Of a stretch of DNA of 58,128 nucleotides, positions 18,544 to 25,963 are shown in pieces. The DNA comes from Streptomyces montanisoli (lineage in GTDB: Bacteria > Actinomycetota > Actinomycetes > Streptomycetales > Streptomycetaceae): the NCBI RefSeq assembly GCF_017813245.1, contig NZ_JAGIQL010000024.1, positions 1-58,128 on the forward strand, in the 5' to 3' direction. A model generated the notes under the pieces. It was not told where the DNA came from. It ran no database searches and saw nothing but the letters and a program-made list of their open reading frames with translations. The translations under genes and the position numbers were made by a program. Numbering within the stretch: position 1 is the stretch's first letter; each line of letters begins with the position of its first letter.

Positions 18544-19131
18544 TCATGCAGCCGTGGCCGTCTGGGTCTTGGCCTCACGGACCCCGCGCAGGGCGCCGGA
18601 CCAGGCGATCACCTGGTCGAGCATGCCGCCCACGGCGGTGTCGAGGCCTTCCTGGGGGACGAAGGTGCCGGTGTGGAACGAGGGGTGTGTCGAGATGGTG
18701 GGCTGGGCCCGGACCGTGGCCACCTGGAGTTCGGCGAGGACGAGCCGCAGTGCCTCGGCGGCCCGTACCCCGGCGACCCAGCCGCCGTAGCTGATGATCC
18801 CGGCGGCCTTGTCGTTCCACTCCCGGTAGACGTAGTCCAGGGCGTTCTTCAGGGCTCCGGGGTAGGAGTGGTTGTACTCGGGGACGAGGAACACGTAGCC
18901 GTCGAAGCTGTCGATGAGTGCGCCCCAGGCGCGGGTATGGTCGTGCTGGTACTGCTGGAAATTCGGGTTGCCGGGCTCGTCGAGGTTGCCGAGGTCGTGG
19001 TCGGCGAGGTCGATGAGTTCGTAGTCGGCGCCGCCGTAGGCACGGGCGGCCTCCAGTGCCCAGGCGGCGATCTGGTCGCCGCGGCGGCCGGGGCGGGTGC
19101 TTCCGAGGATGAGTGCGATGCGGAGTGGCAT
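18544..19131 (-). CDS. NAD(P)H-dependent FMN reductase
   Basis: 195-residue flavodoxin-like reductase. The phosphate-binding loop is ILGSTRPGRRGDQIA (about 8-22) and the flavin-ring loop is VPEYNHSYPGALKNALDYVY (about 83-102), both classic for the NADPH-dependent FMN reductase family. It reduces free FMN, quinones or electrophiles. The start ATG at 19131 has GGAAGGAAG just upstream. It is divergent from marR across an 88-base gap with two operator dyads, so it is the likely MarR target. It lies inside the transposable element and runs directly into the transposase. Confidence 0.9.
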   Translation of the reverse strand: MPLRIALILGSTRPGRRGDQIAAWALEAARAYGGADYELIDLADHDLGNLDEPGNPNFQQYQHDHTRAWGALIDSFDGYVFLVPEYNHSYPGALKNALDYVYREWNDKAAGIISYGGWVAGVRAAEALRLVLAELQVATVRAQPTISTHPSFHTGTFVPQEGLDTAVGGMLDQVIAWSGALRGVREAKTQTATAA

Positions 19132-19148
19132 GGTCTTCCTTCCCAGAG

Positions 19149-19193
19149 AGTTGTCACGTCAACTCTAGATTGAGAGAAGTTGAAGTGACAACT
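19149..19193. promoter_or_regulatory. Two MarR-type operators
   Basis: Two dyads of form AGTTG-N6-CAACT: AGTTGTCACGTCAACT at 19149-19164 and AGTTGAAGTGACAACT at 19178-19193, spaced 29 bases start to start. The pair also forms a larger inverted repeat (AGTTGTCAC ... GTGACAACT). They fill the gap between the divergent reductase and marR genes. Confidence 0.75.
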
Positions 19194-19219
19194 CTGCTGG
19201 TCGCGGTATCCTCGGCGAC

Positions 19220-19708
19220 ATGACGGAGACTCGATCGCTTGAACCCGAGGAGTGGGAGTTCTGGGATACCTGGATGCGCGCGCAACGCCTGCTCACCCGG
19301 GAGCTGGAGCGTGGTCTACAGCGTGACTGCGACATCTCGAAGGCCGAGTTCAGCGTGCTGGTGACACTGTGGCAGGCCGCTGGCCGCGAGATGCGTGTCG
19401 GCGAGCTCTCCGAGTCGCTTGACTGGGACAAGAGCCGCGTGTCACACCAGCTCACGCGCATGGAAAAACGCGGCTTCGTCAAGCGCACTCAGTACGGGGC
19501 CGATGGTCGCCGCGCGGGGATCGGGCTGACCGCCGAGGGGCGCCGCGCCGCCCAGACTGCCATCTTCGTGCACGGCGGCAACATCCGCCGCCACTTCCTC
19601 GACTCACTGACCCCCGAGCAGGCATCAGTCATCCGGGCATGGAGCGAGCAAGCAGTCGATCGCCTCAACCGGCATGGCAGCAACGCTGCCAGCGACGGCG
19701 CGTCCTAG
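19220..19708 (+). CDS. MarR-family regulator in the transposable element
   Basis: 162 residues. Winged-helix core: ISKAEFSVLVTLWQAAGREM, GELSESLDWDKSRVSHQLTRM, then the wing with GADGRRAGIGLTAEGRRA. C-terminal helices complete the dimerisation domain. It is divergent from the FMN reductase and probably represses both promoters until a ligand (often a phenolic or oxidant) binds. Start ATG at 19220 without a strong ribosome-binding site. It ends 64 bases before the right end of the element. Confidence 0.9.
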   Translation: MTETRSLEPEEWEFWDTWMRAQRLLTRELERGLQRDCDISKAEFSVLVTLWQAAGREMRVGELSESLDWDKSRVSHQLTRMEKRGFVKRTQYGADGRRAGIGLTAEGRRAAQTAIFVHGGNIRRHFLDSLTPEQASVIRAWSEQAVDRLNRHGSNAASDGAS

Positions 19709-19756
19709 ACCGCGTCCCACACCGCCCTCCTAGACGCCGCCGATACGGCCCTGGGC

Positions 19757-19775
19757 ATTGTCAGACAGGCCCTAG
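19757..19775 (-). repeat. Right terminal inverted repeat with CTAG
   Basis: Reverse complement reads CTAGGGCCTGTCTGACAAT, pairing with the left end. CTAG at 19772-19775 is the second copy of the target-site duplication. Confidence 0.8.
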
Positions 19776-19821
19776 GTCACCGATGAGGGCGACGACTGGT
19801 TCGACGACTCGGATGCCACGG
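19772..19821 (+). pseudogene. Right relic of the DUF664 gene
   Basis: Immediately after CTAG the sequence reads VTDEGDDWFDDSDAT, matching VTDAGDEWYDESDPT of the intact gene at 10945-10989. Similarity ends near 19821. With the relic at 17520-17610 it defines one disrupted gene. Confidence 0.85.
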
Positions 19822-19882
19822 ATGGTCGCAGAGACGAGGCCGGCGGGGGCCGCACGCCGTGCGGGCCGGCCGCTCGATGAGG

Positions 19883-20782
19883 TCAGTCGCGGCGGGAGTC
19901 GCCCGAGCGCGGTGACGGGACGGTCGTGGGCCGCTTGACGGCGACTCCTGCCCAGACCGGTGCGGCGGTGTCGTCGAGGGTGGTCGCGGGGGCCGCCCCG
20001 ATGTCGGTCACGACCGGGTCGGGACGCCACCGGTGGGGCGGCACGAGGCCGGGCTCCACGAGCTCGGTGCCGTCGAAGAACGCGAGCGTCTCGTCCCGGC
20101 CGAGGGAGCGCAGGGCGGTGTCTTCGGCGGCGAAGTCGTCGTGCAGGGAGGCGGATCGGCCCGCGAGCTCCCGCGCGAAGACGCTGATCACCAGGTAGCT
20201 GCCGACGGGCAGCGCGTCGACCAGGCGGCGGACGATTGCGTGCGGTTCGTCCTTCGGGTCGATCCAGTGCAGCAGGAGGCCCATCGTCAGCGCGACCGGC
20301 TGGGTGAGGTCGATCGTGTCGTGGAGTCGCGGTGCGGTGAGGATGCTGTCCGGGTCGGTGAAGTCGGCCTGGAGGTAGGTCGTACGGCCGGCGGGGTTGG
20401 TGACATGCAGGGCACGCGAGTGGGCCAGGACGATGGGGTCGTTGTCGACGTAGACGACTCGGGCCTCCGGCGCGGTCCCCTGCGCGACCTCGTGCAGGTT
20501 GGGCGAGGTCGGGATGCCGGTGCCGATGTCGAGGAACTGGCGTATGCCGGCCTGCCCGGCCAGATGGCGCACGGCACGCAGCACGAACCGCCGGTTGGCC
20601 ACGGCGGCCGTCTTCACCGTGGGCATCTTCTGCGCCACCGCGTCGGCCATCGCGCGGTCGGCCGCGTAGTTCGTCTTGCCGCCGAGGAACACGTCGTAGA
20701 TGCGCGCGGGGTGGGCGCGGTCGGTGCCCAGATCGGTCAGTTGGTAAGCCGAACCGCTCATCCGGTCGTCCGCTGCCGGCAA
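19883..20782 (-). CDS. SAM-dependent methyltransferase, DUF574 family
   Basis: 299 residues. N-terminal family signature DRAHPARIYDVFLGGKTNYAAD (about 20-41, split by one dyad of Gly) leads to the SAM-binding motif FLDIGTGIPTSPNLHEVAQ (about 83-101). An acidic ribose-binding motif VVYVDNDPIVLAHSRAL and LTMGLLLHWI follow. This actinobacterial family (Methyltransf_19) is expanded in Streptomyces and often found next to XRE/DUF397 genes; substrates are unknown. Its 3' end has a decayed homologue at 16728. Start ATG at 20782; ATG at 20761 (MSGSAYQ) is also possible. Confidence 0.88.
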   Translation of the reverse strand: MPAADDRMSGSAYQLTDLGTDRAHPARIYDVFLGGKTNYAADRAMADAVAQKMPTVKTAAVANRRFVLRAVRHLAGQAGIRQFLDIGTGIPTSPNLHEVAQGTAPEARVVYVDNDPIVLAHSRALHVTNPAGRTTYLQADFTDPDSILTAPRLHDTIDLTQPVALTMGLLLHWIDPKDEPHAIVRRLVDALPVGSYLVISVFARELAGRSASLHDDFAAEDTALRSLGRDETLAFFDGTELVEPGLVPPHRWRPDPVVTDIGAAPATTLDDTAAPVWAGVAVKRPTTVPSPRSGDSRRD

Positions 20783-20945
20783 CGAACTCGCCTCCCCTTG
20801 TTGGCGTTCTGCCGCATGACGGTAGCGGGTGTCACGCCGTCAGCACGAGCGGGGCGGCGAACGCATTCCCGTGGGGCGGCCGTCGGCCCCGTACCGGGTG
20901 CGCTGCACGGAGCCGCGCCTTGCACGCGGCCCGTGCGGGGCGCGG

Positions 20946-22001
20946 TCAGACGGCTTCGAGTTCGAGGCCCGAGTAGCCGCCGCCGACGGGGTACGTCCGG
21001 CCGCGGCGCCAGCCGGAGGCGGTGAAGAGCGCGTCGAACTCGCTCAGGTCCCGTTCGACGCCGCCGGTGACGGCGAGCATCGCCATGTCCGACATGGTGG
21101 CGAAGTCAGGCTTGCCGATCTCGCCGACGACGGTCTCCACGACCAGGGCACGTCCGCCCGGGCGGGTGGCGGAACGGCAGTTGCCCAGGATGGTCAGGCA
21201 TCGCTCGTCGTCCCAGTCGTGCAGGACCGTCTTGAGCAGGTAGAGGTCAGCGGCGGGCACCTCGGTGAAGAAGTCGCCGGCCACCGCGGAGAACCGGTCC
21301 GTCAGGCCGCGCCGCCCGGCCTCCCGGGCCGCGCCGTCGACGGCGTGCGGCAGGTCGAGCACCCCGCCGCGCAGCCCGGGGGCGGCCGCCAGCAGTGCCA
21401 GGACGAAGTGTCCGTCCGCGCCGCCGACGTCGAGCACGCTGGTCACGCCGTCCGTGCCGACGGCCGCGACGGCACCCTGGGTGACCGCCTCGGACAGCTC
21501 GCCCATCGCAGCGGCGAACAGCCGCGCCTCGTCCGCGTTTTCCGGCCGGGCGAGGTAGTCGAATATGTCCGCGCCCAGCGCGTCGTGTGTCTGGCTGGTG
21601 CCTTGTCGCACGGCCTCGGGCAGCAGGCCCAGGGACTTCCAGTGCGCGTGCCCGGCCTGGACGAGCAGGAGGGAGCGCAGGGAGCCGGGCTCGTCGGTGC
21701 GCAGCAGCCGGCCCCGGCCGGTGAGGCCGAAGCGGCCCGCGCCTTCGTGGCTGAGCACGCCCAGCGAGGCGGCCGCGCGCATCAGCCGGTAGGTGGCACG
21801 CTCGTCAGAGCCCTCGCGGTCGGCCACCTCGGCCGCCGTGCGGGCTCCGGCGGCGAGGTGGTCGGGGATGCGGAGCGCGGCGACCGCGTGCAGGGTCTGG
21901 ACGGTCACGCCGCCGCCGATCAGGTTGATCAGGCTCGCGATGTCCGCTGCCGGACCGGTGGCGGTCTCGTCCATCGCCTGGTGGGGAGTCGTTTCAGTCA
22001 T
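20946..22001 (-). CDS. Class I O-methyltransferase (acetylserotonin/TcmN type)
   Basis: 351 residues. An N-terminal dimerisation winged helix (about 20-110: VTVQTLHAVAALRIPDHLAA, GVLSHEGAGRFGLTGRG) precedes the SAM domain: SVLDVGGADGHFVLALL (about 188-204), AVAGDFFTEVPAADLYLLK, the catalytic region LHDWDDERCLTIL, then RALVVETVV. The HDWDD sequence with catalytic His is typical of antibiotic or natural-product O-methyltransferases. The start ATG at 22001 is chosen from the family N-terminus. It is divergent from an AraC regulator that could control it. Substrate is unknown, and no biosynthetic cluster is visible around it. Confidence 0.88.
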   Translation of the reverse strand: MTETTPHQAMDETATGPAADIASLINLIGGGVTVQTLHAVAALRIPDHLAAGARTAAEVADREGSDERATYRLMRAAASLGVLSHEGAGRFGLTGRGRLLRTDEPGSLRSLLLVQAGHAHWKSLGLLPEAVRQGTSQTHDALGADIFDYLARPENADEARLFAAAMGELSEAVTQGAVAAVGTDGVTSVLDVGGADGHFVLALLAAAPGLRGGVLDLPHAVDGAAREAGRRGLTDRFSAVAGDFFTEVPAADLYLLKTVLHDWDDERCLTILGNCRSATRPGGRALVVETVVGEIGKPDFATMSDMAMLAVTGGVERDLSEFDALFTASGWRRGRTYPVGGGYSGLELEAV

Positions 22002-22124
22002 GGGCAGACAACCTCGTTCAACTGACGTAGTTCCAAGGCCTGTAGTTTCGTCACCTCGTCGCGGGGAGCGCTTGGATCTGAGCGTCACACTGGTGGATCT
22101 CCGTGCCTGACGGAAGAGGACAGC

Positions 22125-23186
22125 GTGGAGACAGCTCGTGCGGAGGGGCCGGAGGGACCGGCGGGGCCTGCGGGGCCGGCGCAGGAGCCGCCGCGGGAGC
22201 CGCCGCAGAGGACGTTCACCCTGGACGTCACGGGGGCGAGGACGGGCAGGGACGGGTTCGACGCCTTCCGGCAGTCCTTCGAGACGCAGACCGGCGAGCC
22301 CTGGCCGCTGCCCTCGCTCGACCTCGGCGAGCGCGGGGACTTCCGGATCAGGGTCCGGGGCGCCGTCGTGCACGACGTGCACATCTCCGACGTCTACAGC
22401 GAACGCTTCCTCGGACAGCCCACGGTGGCCCGTGACAACGGCGACCGGTTCGAGCTGCACCTGGTGCGGCGGGGTTCCTGGCGCTTCTCCTCGCCCTCCG
22501 GACGAGGGGAGGACATCGCCGTCCCGGCCGGGGCCTTCATCGCCCGTCGCAACAACCCGCCCCTGCTGTTCGACGTGCGACCCGGCACCGAGGCGACCGT
22601 CCTACTCCTTCCCACCGCCGTGCTCGGCCGTGCCAGTGGCGGGAAGCCGGTCGTCGGTCCGGCCGGCTCCGGAGAGATGCGCCTCCTGACGGCTCACGTC
22701 GCGATGGTCCGCGAGACCGCGCACGACCTCAGCCCCACGGGCCTGCACGGCGCACGCGACGCGCTGATAGAACTCGTCAGGACCGTCCTGCGGCATGAGT
22801 TCGACGACACCGAACCCCGGCTGGCTCCCGCGCTCGCCCGCGCCGCCATGGACCTCGCGGACGAACACCTCACCGACCCGGACCTGTCCCCCGCGACGCT
22901 GGCCCGCCGCCTCAACGTCTCCGTGCGCACCCTGCACCGCGCGTTCACCACTGCGGAGGAGTCGGTGACGGCGTACGTCCGCCGCAGACGGCTGGAGCGC
23001 GCACGGCAGGAACTGCTCGCGCCCTTCGCCCGGCCGACCGTCTCGGAGCTCGCGGCACACTGGCACTTCGCGGACAGCAGCCACTTCATCCGCGCCTTCA
23101 AGAAGCAGTACGGGCACACTCCCACCCGGCTGACCGCCCTCTCCGACGAACGAAAGCGCCCCCCGCAGGCCCCTCCGGGCCCCTGA
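22125..23186 (+). CDS. AraC-family transcriptional regulator
   Basis: 353 residues. After a Pro/Gly/Ala-rich N-terminus (1-28) comes an AraC-binding-like sensor domain (about 40-215, HLVRRGSWRFSSPSGRG). The C-terminal double helix-turn-helix (about 245-335) reads LSPATLARRLNVSVRTLHRAF and VSELAAHWHFADSSHFIRAF followed by YGHTPTRL. Such proteins usually activate an adjacent operon; the divergent O-methyltransferase is the obvious candidate. GTG at 22125 is used. Confidence 0.9.
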   Translation: METARAEGPEGPAGPAGPAQEPPREPPQRTFTLDVTGARTGRDGFDAFRQSFETQTGEPWPLPSLDLGERGDFRIRVRGAVVHDVHISDVYSERFLGQPTVARDNGDRFELHLVRRGSWRFSSPSGRGEDIAVPAGAFIARRNNPPLLFDVRPGTEATVLLLPTAVLGRASGGKPVVGPAGSGEMRLLTAHVAMVRETAHDLSPTGLHGARDALIELVRTVLRHEFDDTEPRLAPALARAAMDLADEHLTDPDLSPATLARRLNVSVRTLHRAFTTAEESVTAYVRRRRLERARQELLAPFARPTVSELAAHWHFADSSHFIRAFKKQYGHTPTRLTALSDERKRPPQAPPGP

Positions 23187-23307
23187 CGCCCGGGCCTGGC
23201 AAGGGGGCCCTCGCGGTACCTGTGACACCAGGGTCTCCCCGACGTCCCACACGCCTGCCAACCTGCTGTAGCCGAAAGCGGCGACAACGCAGACGGGGCG
23301 GAGACCA

Positions 23308-24114
23308 ATGGCGGAAAATCACTTCACCACTCACAGGGGCCTTTTCGATCTGAGTGGGAAATACGCCCTTGTCACCGGCGGCACCAAGGGAATCGGGATG
23401 ATGATCGCGCGCGGCCTTCTCCAGGCGGGCGCGCGCGTCGTCATCAGCTCACGCGACGCGGACACGTGCGCGGAGGCGCAGCATCTGCTCTCCGCATTCG
23501 GCGAGGTCCAGGCAATCCCCGCCGACCTGTCCAGGCACGACGAGTGCCGGCGCCTCGCCGATCTCGTCAAGGACGACTCGGAACGCCTGGACATCCTCGT
23601 CAACAACGCGGGAGCGATGTGGCGCGAGCCGCTGGAGACGTTCCCGGACGAGGCCTGGGACTCAGTGCTCGACCTCAACCTTAAGTCGCCGTTCTGGCTG
23701 GTGCAGGCGCTGCTCCCCGCACTTCGCAGGGCGGGCACCGCCGACGATCCCGCGCGGATCATCAACATCGGCAGCATCGGCGCCATTCACGTCGCCGAGT
23801 CGCCCAACTACTCGTACGCCGCCAGCAAAGCGGCACTCCATCAACTCACCAGAGTGCTCGCCAGAGAGCTGGGCCCACAGCACGTGACGGTGAACGCGGT
23901 GGCGCCAGGGGTTTTCCCGTCGCGGATGATGGAGTCCACGCTCGATGCCATCGGCGACACGATCGCGGCGTCGGCCCCTCTGCGCCGGCTCGGCCGCGAC
24001 GACGACATGGCGGGTGTCGCGGTGTTTCTCGCAAGCCGGGCCGGGTCCTACCTCACGGGTACCGTCGTCCCGGTGGACGGCGGCATCGCGACGACCGCAT
24101 CGGGCACCCCTTGA
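23308..24114 (+). CDS. Short-chain dehydrogenase/reductase
   Basis: 268 residues of classical SDR type. Cofactor motif TGGTKGIG (about 24-31) with Arg/Asp following SSRDAD suggests NADP(H) preference. NNAG is present at about 99, the catalytic Ser in INIGSIGAIH, and YSYAASKAALH supplies Tyr and Lys. The C-terminal DGG motif is LTGTVVPVDGGIA. Similar enzymes (FabG/RhlG-like) reduce 3-oxoacyl or carbonyl substrates. ATG at 23308 with GGGGCGGAG upstream. It ends 26 bases before the MmyB-like regulator. Confidence 0.92.
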   Translation: MAENHFTTHRGLFDLSGKYALVTGGTKGIGMMIARGLLQAGARVVISSRDADTCAEAQHLLSAFGEVQAIPADLSRHDECRRLADLVKDDSERLDILVNNAGAMWREPLETFPDEAWDSVLDLNLKSPFWLVQALLPALRRAGTADDPARIINIGSIGAIHVAESPNYSYAASKAALHQLTRVLARELGPQHVTVNAVAPGVFPSRMMESTLDAIGDTIAASAPLRRLGRDDDMAGVAVFLASRAGSYLTGTVVPVDGGIATTASGTP

Positions 24115-24140
24115 CCGCGGGACGGGCTTACGGTGAGGGG

Positions 24141-25040
24141 ATGGCCACGAAGGATCCACGCACCGAGATCCGGGAGTTCCTCGGCTCGCGTCGCGCCCGT
24201 ATCGCACCCGAGCAGGCGGGGCTGCCCGCCTACGGCGGCAACCGCCGGGTCAAGGGTCTGCGCCGCGAGGAGGTGGCGCTGCTGGCGGGGGTATCGGTCG
24301 ACTACTACGTGCGCATGGAGCGCGGCAGCCTCGCCGGTGCCTCCGACGGCGTGCTCGACGCATTGGCCTCCGCCCTGCAACTCGACGAGGCCGAGCGCGA
24401 CCACCTGTTCCGCCTCGCGCGCCGATCCAGGACGCCCGGCGGCCCACGCCGGCGCAGGCCCGCCGTGACGGTGCGCTCGACGCTGCGGCAGGTGCTCGAC
24501 GCGATCTCCGATGCGCCGGCCTGGATCGTCAACGGCCGCTATGACGTGCTCGCCATGAATCAGCTCGCTCGCGCGCTGTATTCGCCGGTACTGGCCGACT
24601 CGCGACGGCCCGCGAACATGGCGCGGTTCCTCTATCTGAACCCCGAGGCGGCCAGGGATTTCTTCGTCGACTACGACCGGATCGCCGGTGACGCGGCCGC
24701 GAAGCTGCGCATGGAAGCCGGCCGCGATCCGCACGACGAGGAGCTGGTCGCCCTGGTCGGCGAATTGTCGACGTGCAGTGAGCTGTTCCGGCAGCGGTGG
24801 GCATCCCAGGACGTGCGGCTGCACCGGTCCGGCCGCAAGCGCATGCACCATCCGATCGTGGGCCGGCTCGACCTGGACGTCGAGTCCCTGGAGCTGCCCG
24901 CAGAACCCGGCCTGCACCTCAACGTCTGCACCGCGGCCGCGGGCACACCGACCGCCGACAACCTGGCGCTCCTGGCGTCGTGGGCGGCCACCCAGCAGGC
25001 GCCGGCGACCGGGATCGAAGCAGGCAGCGGCAACGGCTAG
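24141..25040 (+). CDS. Helix-turn-helix regulator with MmyB-like ligand domain
   Basis: 299 residues. N-terminal XRE domain (about 10-80: EIREFLGSRRARIAPEQAGL, RRVKGLRREEVALLAGVSVD, YYVRMERG) and a C-terminal MmyB-type domain (about 100-285), recognisable by PAWIVNGRYDVLAMNQLARALY and NMARFLYLNPEAARDFF. In this family the C-terminal domain is thought to bind fatty-acid-like ligands. ATG at 24141 follows GGTGAGGGG closely. It sits just after an SDR gene that it may regulate; such SDR-MmyB pairs are common in actinomycetes. Confidence 0.9.
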   Translation: MATKDPRTEIREFLGSRRARIAPEQAGLPAYGGNRRVKGLRREEVALLAGVSVDYYVRMERGSLAGASDGVLDALASALQLDEAERDHLFRLARRSRTPGGPRRRRPAVTVRSTLRQVLDAISDAPAWIVNGRYDVLAMNQLARALYSPVLADSRRPANMARFLYLNPEAARDFFVDYDRIAGDAAAKLRMEAGRDPHDEELVALVGELSTCSELFRQRWASQDVRLHRSGRKRMHHPIVGRLDLDVESLELPAEPGLHLNVCTAAAGTPTADNLALLASWAATQQAPATGIEAGSGNG

Positions 25041-25157
25041 CCCGACCCGACCCGATCCGACCCGGCTCGACCTGACCCCCGGTCCGGTCCGCCGCGGGCA
25101 CCGGGTTGCCCGAGCCGGATGCCGACCGGTTCGACGCCGTGGTCGCCGGCGTCCTGG

Positions 25158-25874
25158 CTAGCGGGCGAGTTCGTGCAGCCAGTCGTGCAGGAGCGCGGTC
25201 TCGCTCGGGCGGAGTGGGAGGGCGGGGCCGTCCGCGCCGGTGAGGGCGGCGTCGAGAGCGGCGTCCAGGGCGAGGGCGCGTGAGGCGAGGGTGGCGTCCG
25301 ATGCCGGGGGCGGGTCGACGGTGAGGGAGTCGATGAGGGTGTCGCGCATCCTCGCGGAGACCTCCATGTCGCGCTCGTCCTCCGAGGCGCCGATCAGGGA
25401 CAGCGTGACCCCCGTGACGGCCGCCAGGGTGAGGTGGGCGGCGAGGGCGGGCGGCACCCGCAGGCACCCGTCGTCGGCGGCACGGTTGAGGAACCTCATG
25501 ACGAGCGCCTGGGCTTCCCCGGCCGCGGGCGGCCGGCGGCCCGGGCGATCGGAGCCGTACATCAGCAGGTAGAAGGCGGGATGCCGCAGGCCGAAGTCGA
25601 CGTGCATGTCCCATCCGCGGCGCATGTCGGCGACCGGGTCGCCGCTCTGCGCGAGGGTGTGCTTCTCGGACAGGTAGAGGTCGAAGGCGTGGATGGCCAG
25701 CGCCGAGAGGAGGCCGTCCTTGTCGCCGAAGAGCTGGTAGAGCGACGCGGCCCGGATGCCCGCTGCCGCGGCGACGGCGCGGGTGGAGACCGCTTGCGCG
25801 CCCTCGCGCTCCAGGATGCCGGCCGCCACTTCGAGGATCTGCCGGCGGGTGCGGCTCTTCGCGTCGTCGTCCAC
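25158..25874 (-). CDS. TetR-family repressor
   Basis: 238 residues. N-terminal helix-turn-helix (about 8-55): RRQILEVAAGILEREGAQAV, TRAVAAAAGIRAASLYQLF, GDKDGLL. The C-terminal ligand domain is all-helical. Start GTG at 25874. It is divergent from an aldo/keto reductase, with a perfect 20-base dyad between them, so self-repression and control of the reductase are likely. Confidence 0.9.
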   Translation of the reverse strand: MDDDAKSRTRRQILEVAAGILEREGAQAVSTRAVAAAAGIRAASLYQLFGDKDGLLSALAIHAFDLYLSEKHTLAQSGDPVADMRRGWDMHVDFGLRHPAFYLLMYGSDRPGRRPPAAGEAQALVMRFLNRAADDGCLRVPPALAAHLTLAAVTGVTLSLIGASEDERDMEVSARMRDTLIDSLTVDPPPASDATLASRALALDAALDAALTGADGPALPLRPSETALLHDWLHELAR

Positions 25875-25883
25875 GGTTGCGAC

Positions 25884-25903
25884 GATACGCCATTCGGCGT
25901 ATC
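25884..25903. promoter_or_regulatory. TetR operator candidate
   Basis: Perfect dyad GATACGCC-ATTC-GGCGTATC ten bases from the TetR start. The half-site GTGATACGG recurs at 25917 and 25940 toward the aldo/keto reductase start, so there may be several binding positions. Confidence 0.7.
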
Positions 25904-25963
25904 ACTGGAACGTCTTGGTGATACGGGATTGAGTGCATCGGTGATACGGCGAGGGGTGAGTTG

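Larger units (their letters stand above)
17611..19775. mobile_element. IS5-type element carrying MarR and FMN-reductase genes
   Basis: 2,165 bases including CTAG at both ends. Terminal inverted repeats are imperfect: left CTAGGCCGTGTCTGGCAAT, right (reverse complement) CTAGGGCCTGTCTGACAAT, 16 of 19 matching. Between them lie a two-frame IS5-like transposase (minus), an NAD(P)H-dependent FMN reductase gene (minus, stop only 10 bases before the transposase start) and a divergent MarR gene (plus). I find no second right-hand repeat next to the transposase, so the passenger genes sit inside the only repeat pair. Both flanks match consecutive parts of a DUF664 gene, confirming the ends. CTAG as target duplication fits the IS5 family. 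Confidence 0.8.

Noticed and set aside
20946..24114. Small biosynthetic gene cluster (O-methyltransferase, AraC, SDR)
   Set aside because: No core synthase, transporter or precursor gene accompanies them; they look like separate accessory genes.
25041..25085. GACCC-type short repeats after the MmyB-like gene as a terminator or regulatory array
   Set aside because: The copies are irregular (CGACC, CGATCC, GGCTCGACC) and form no stable hairpin.
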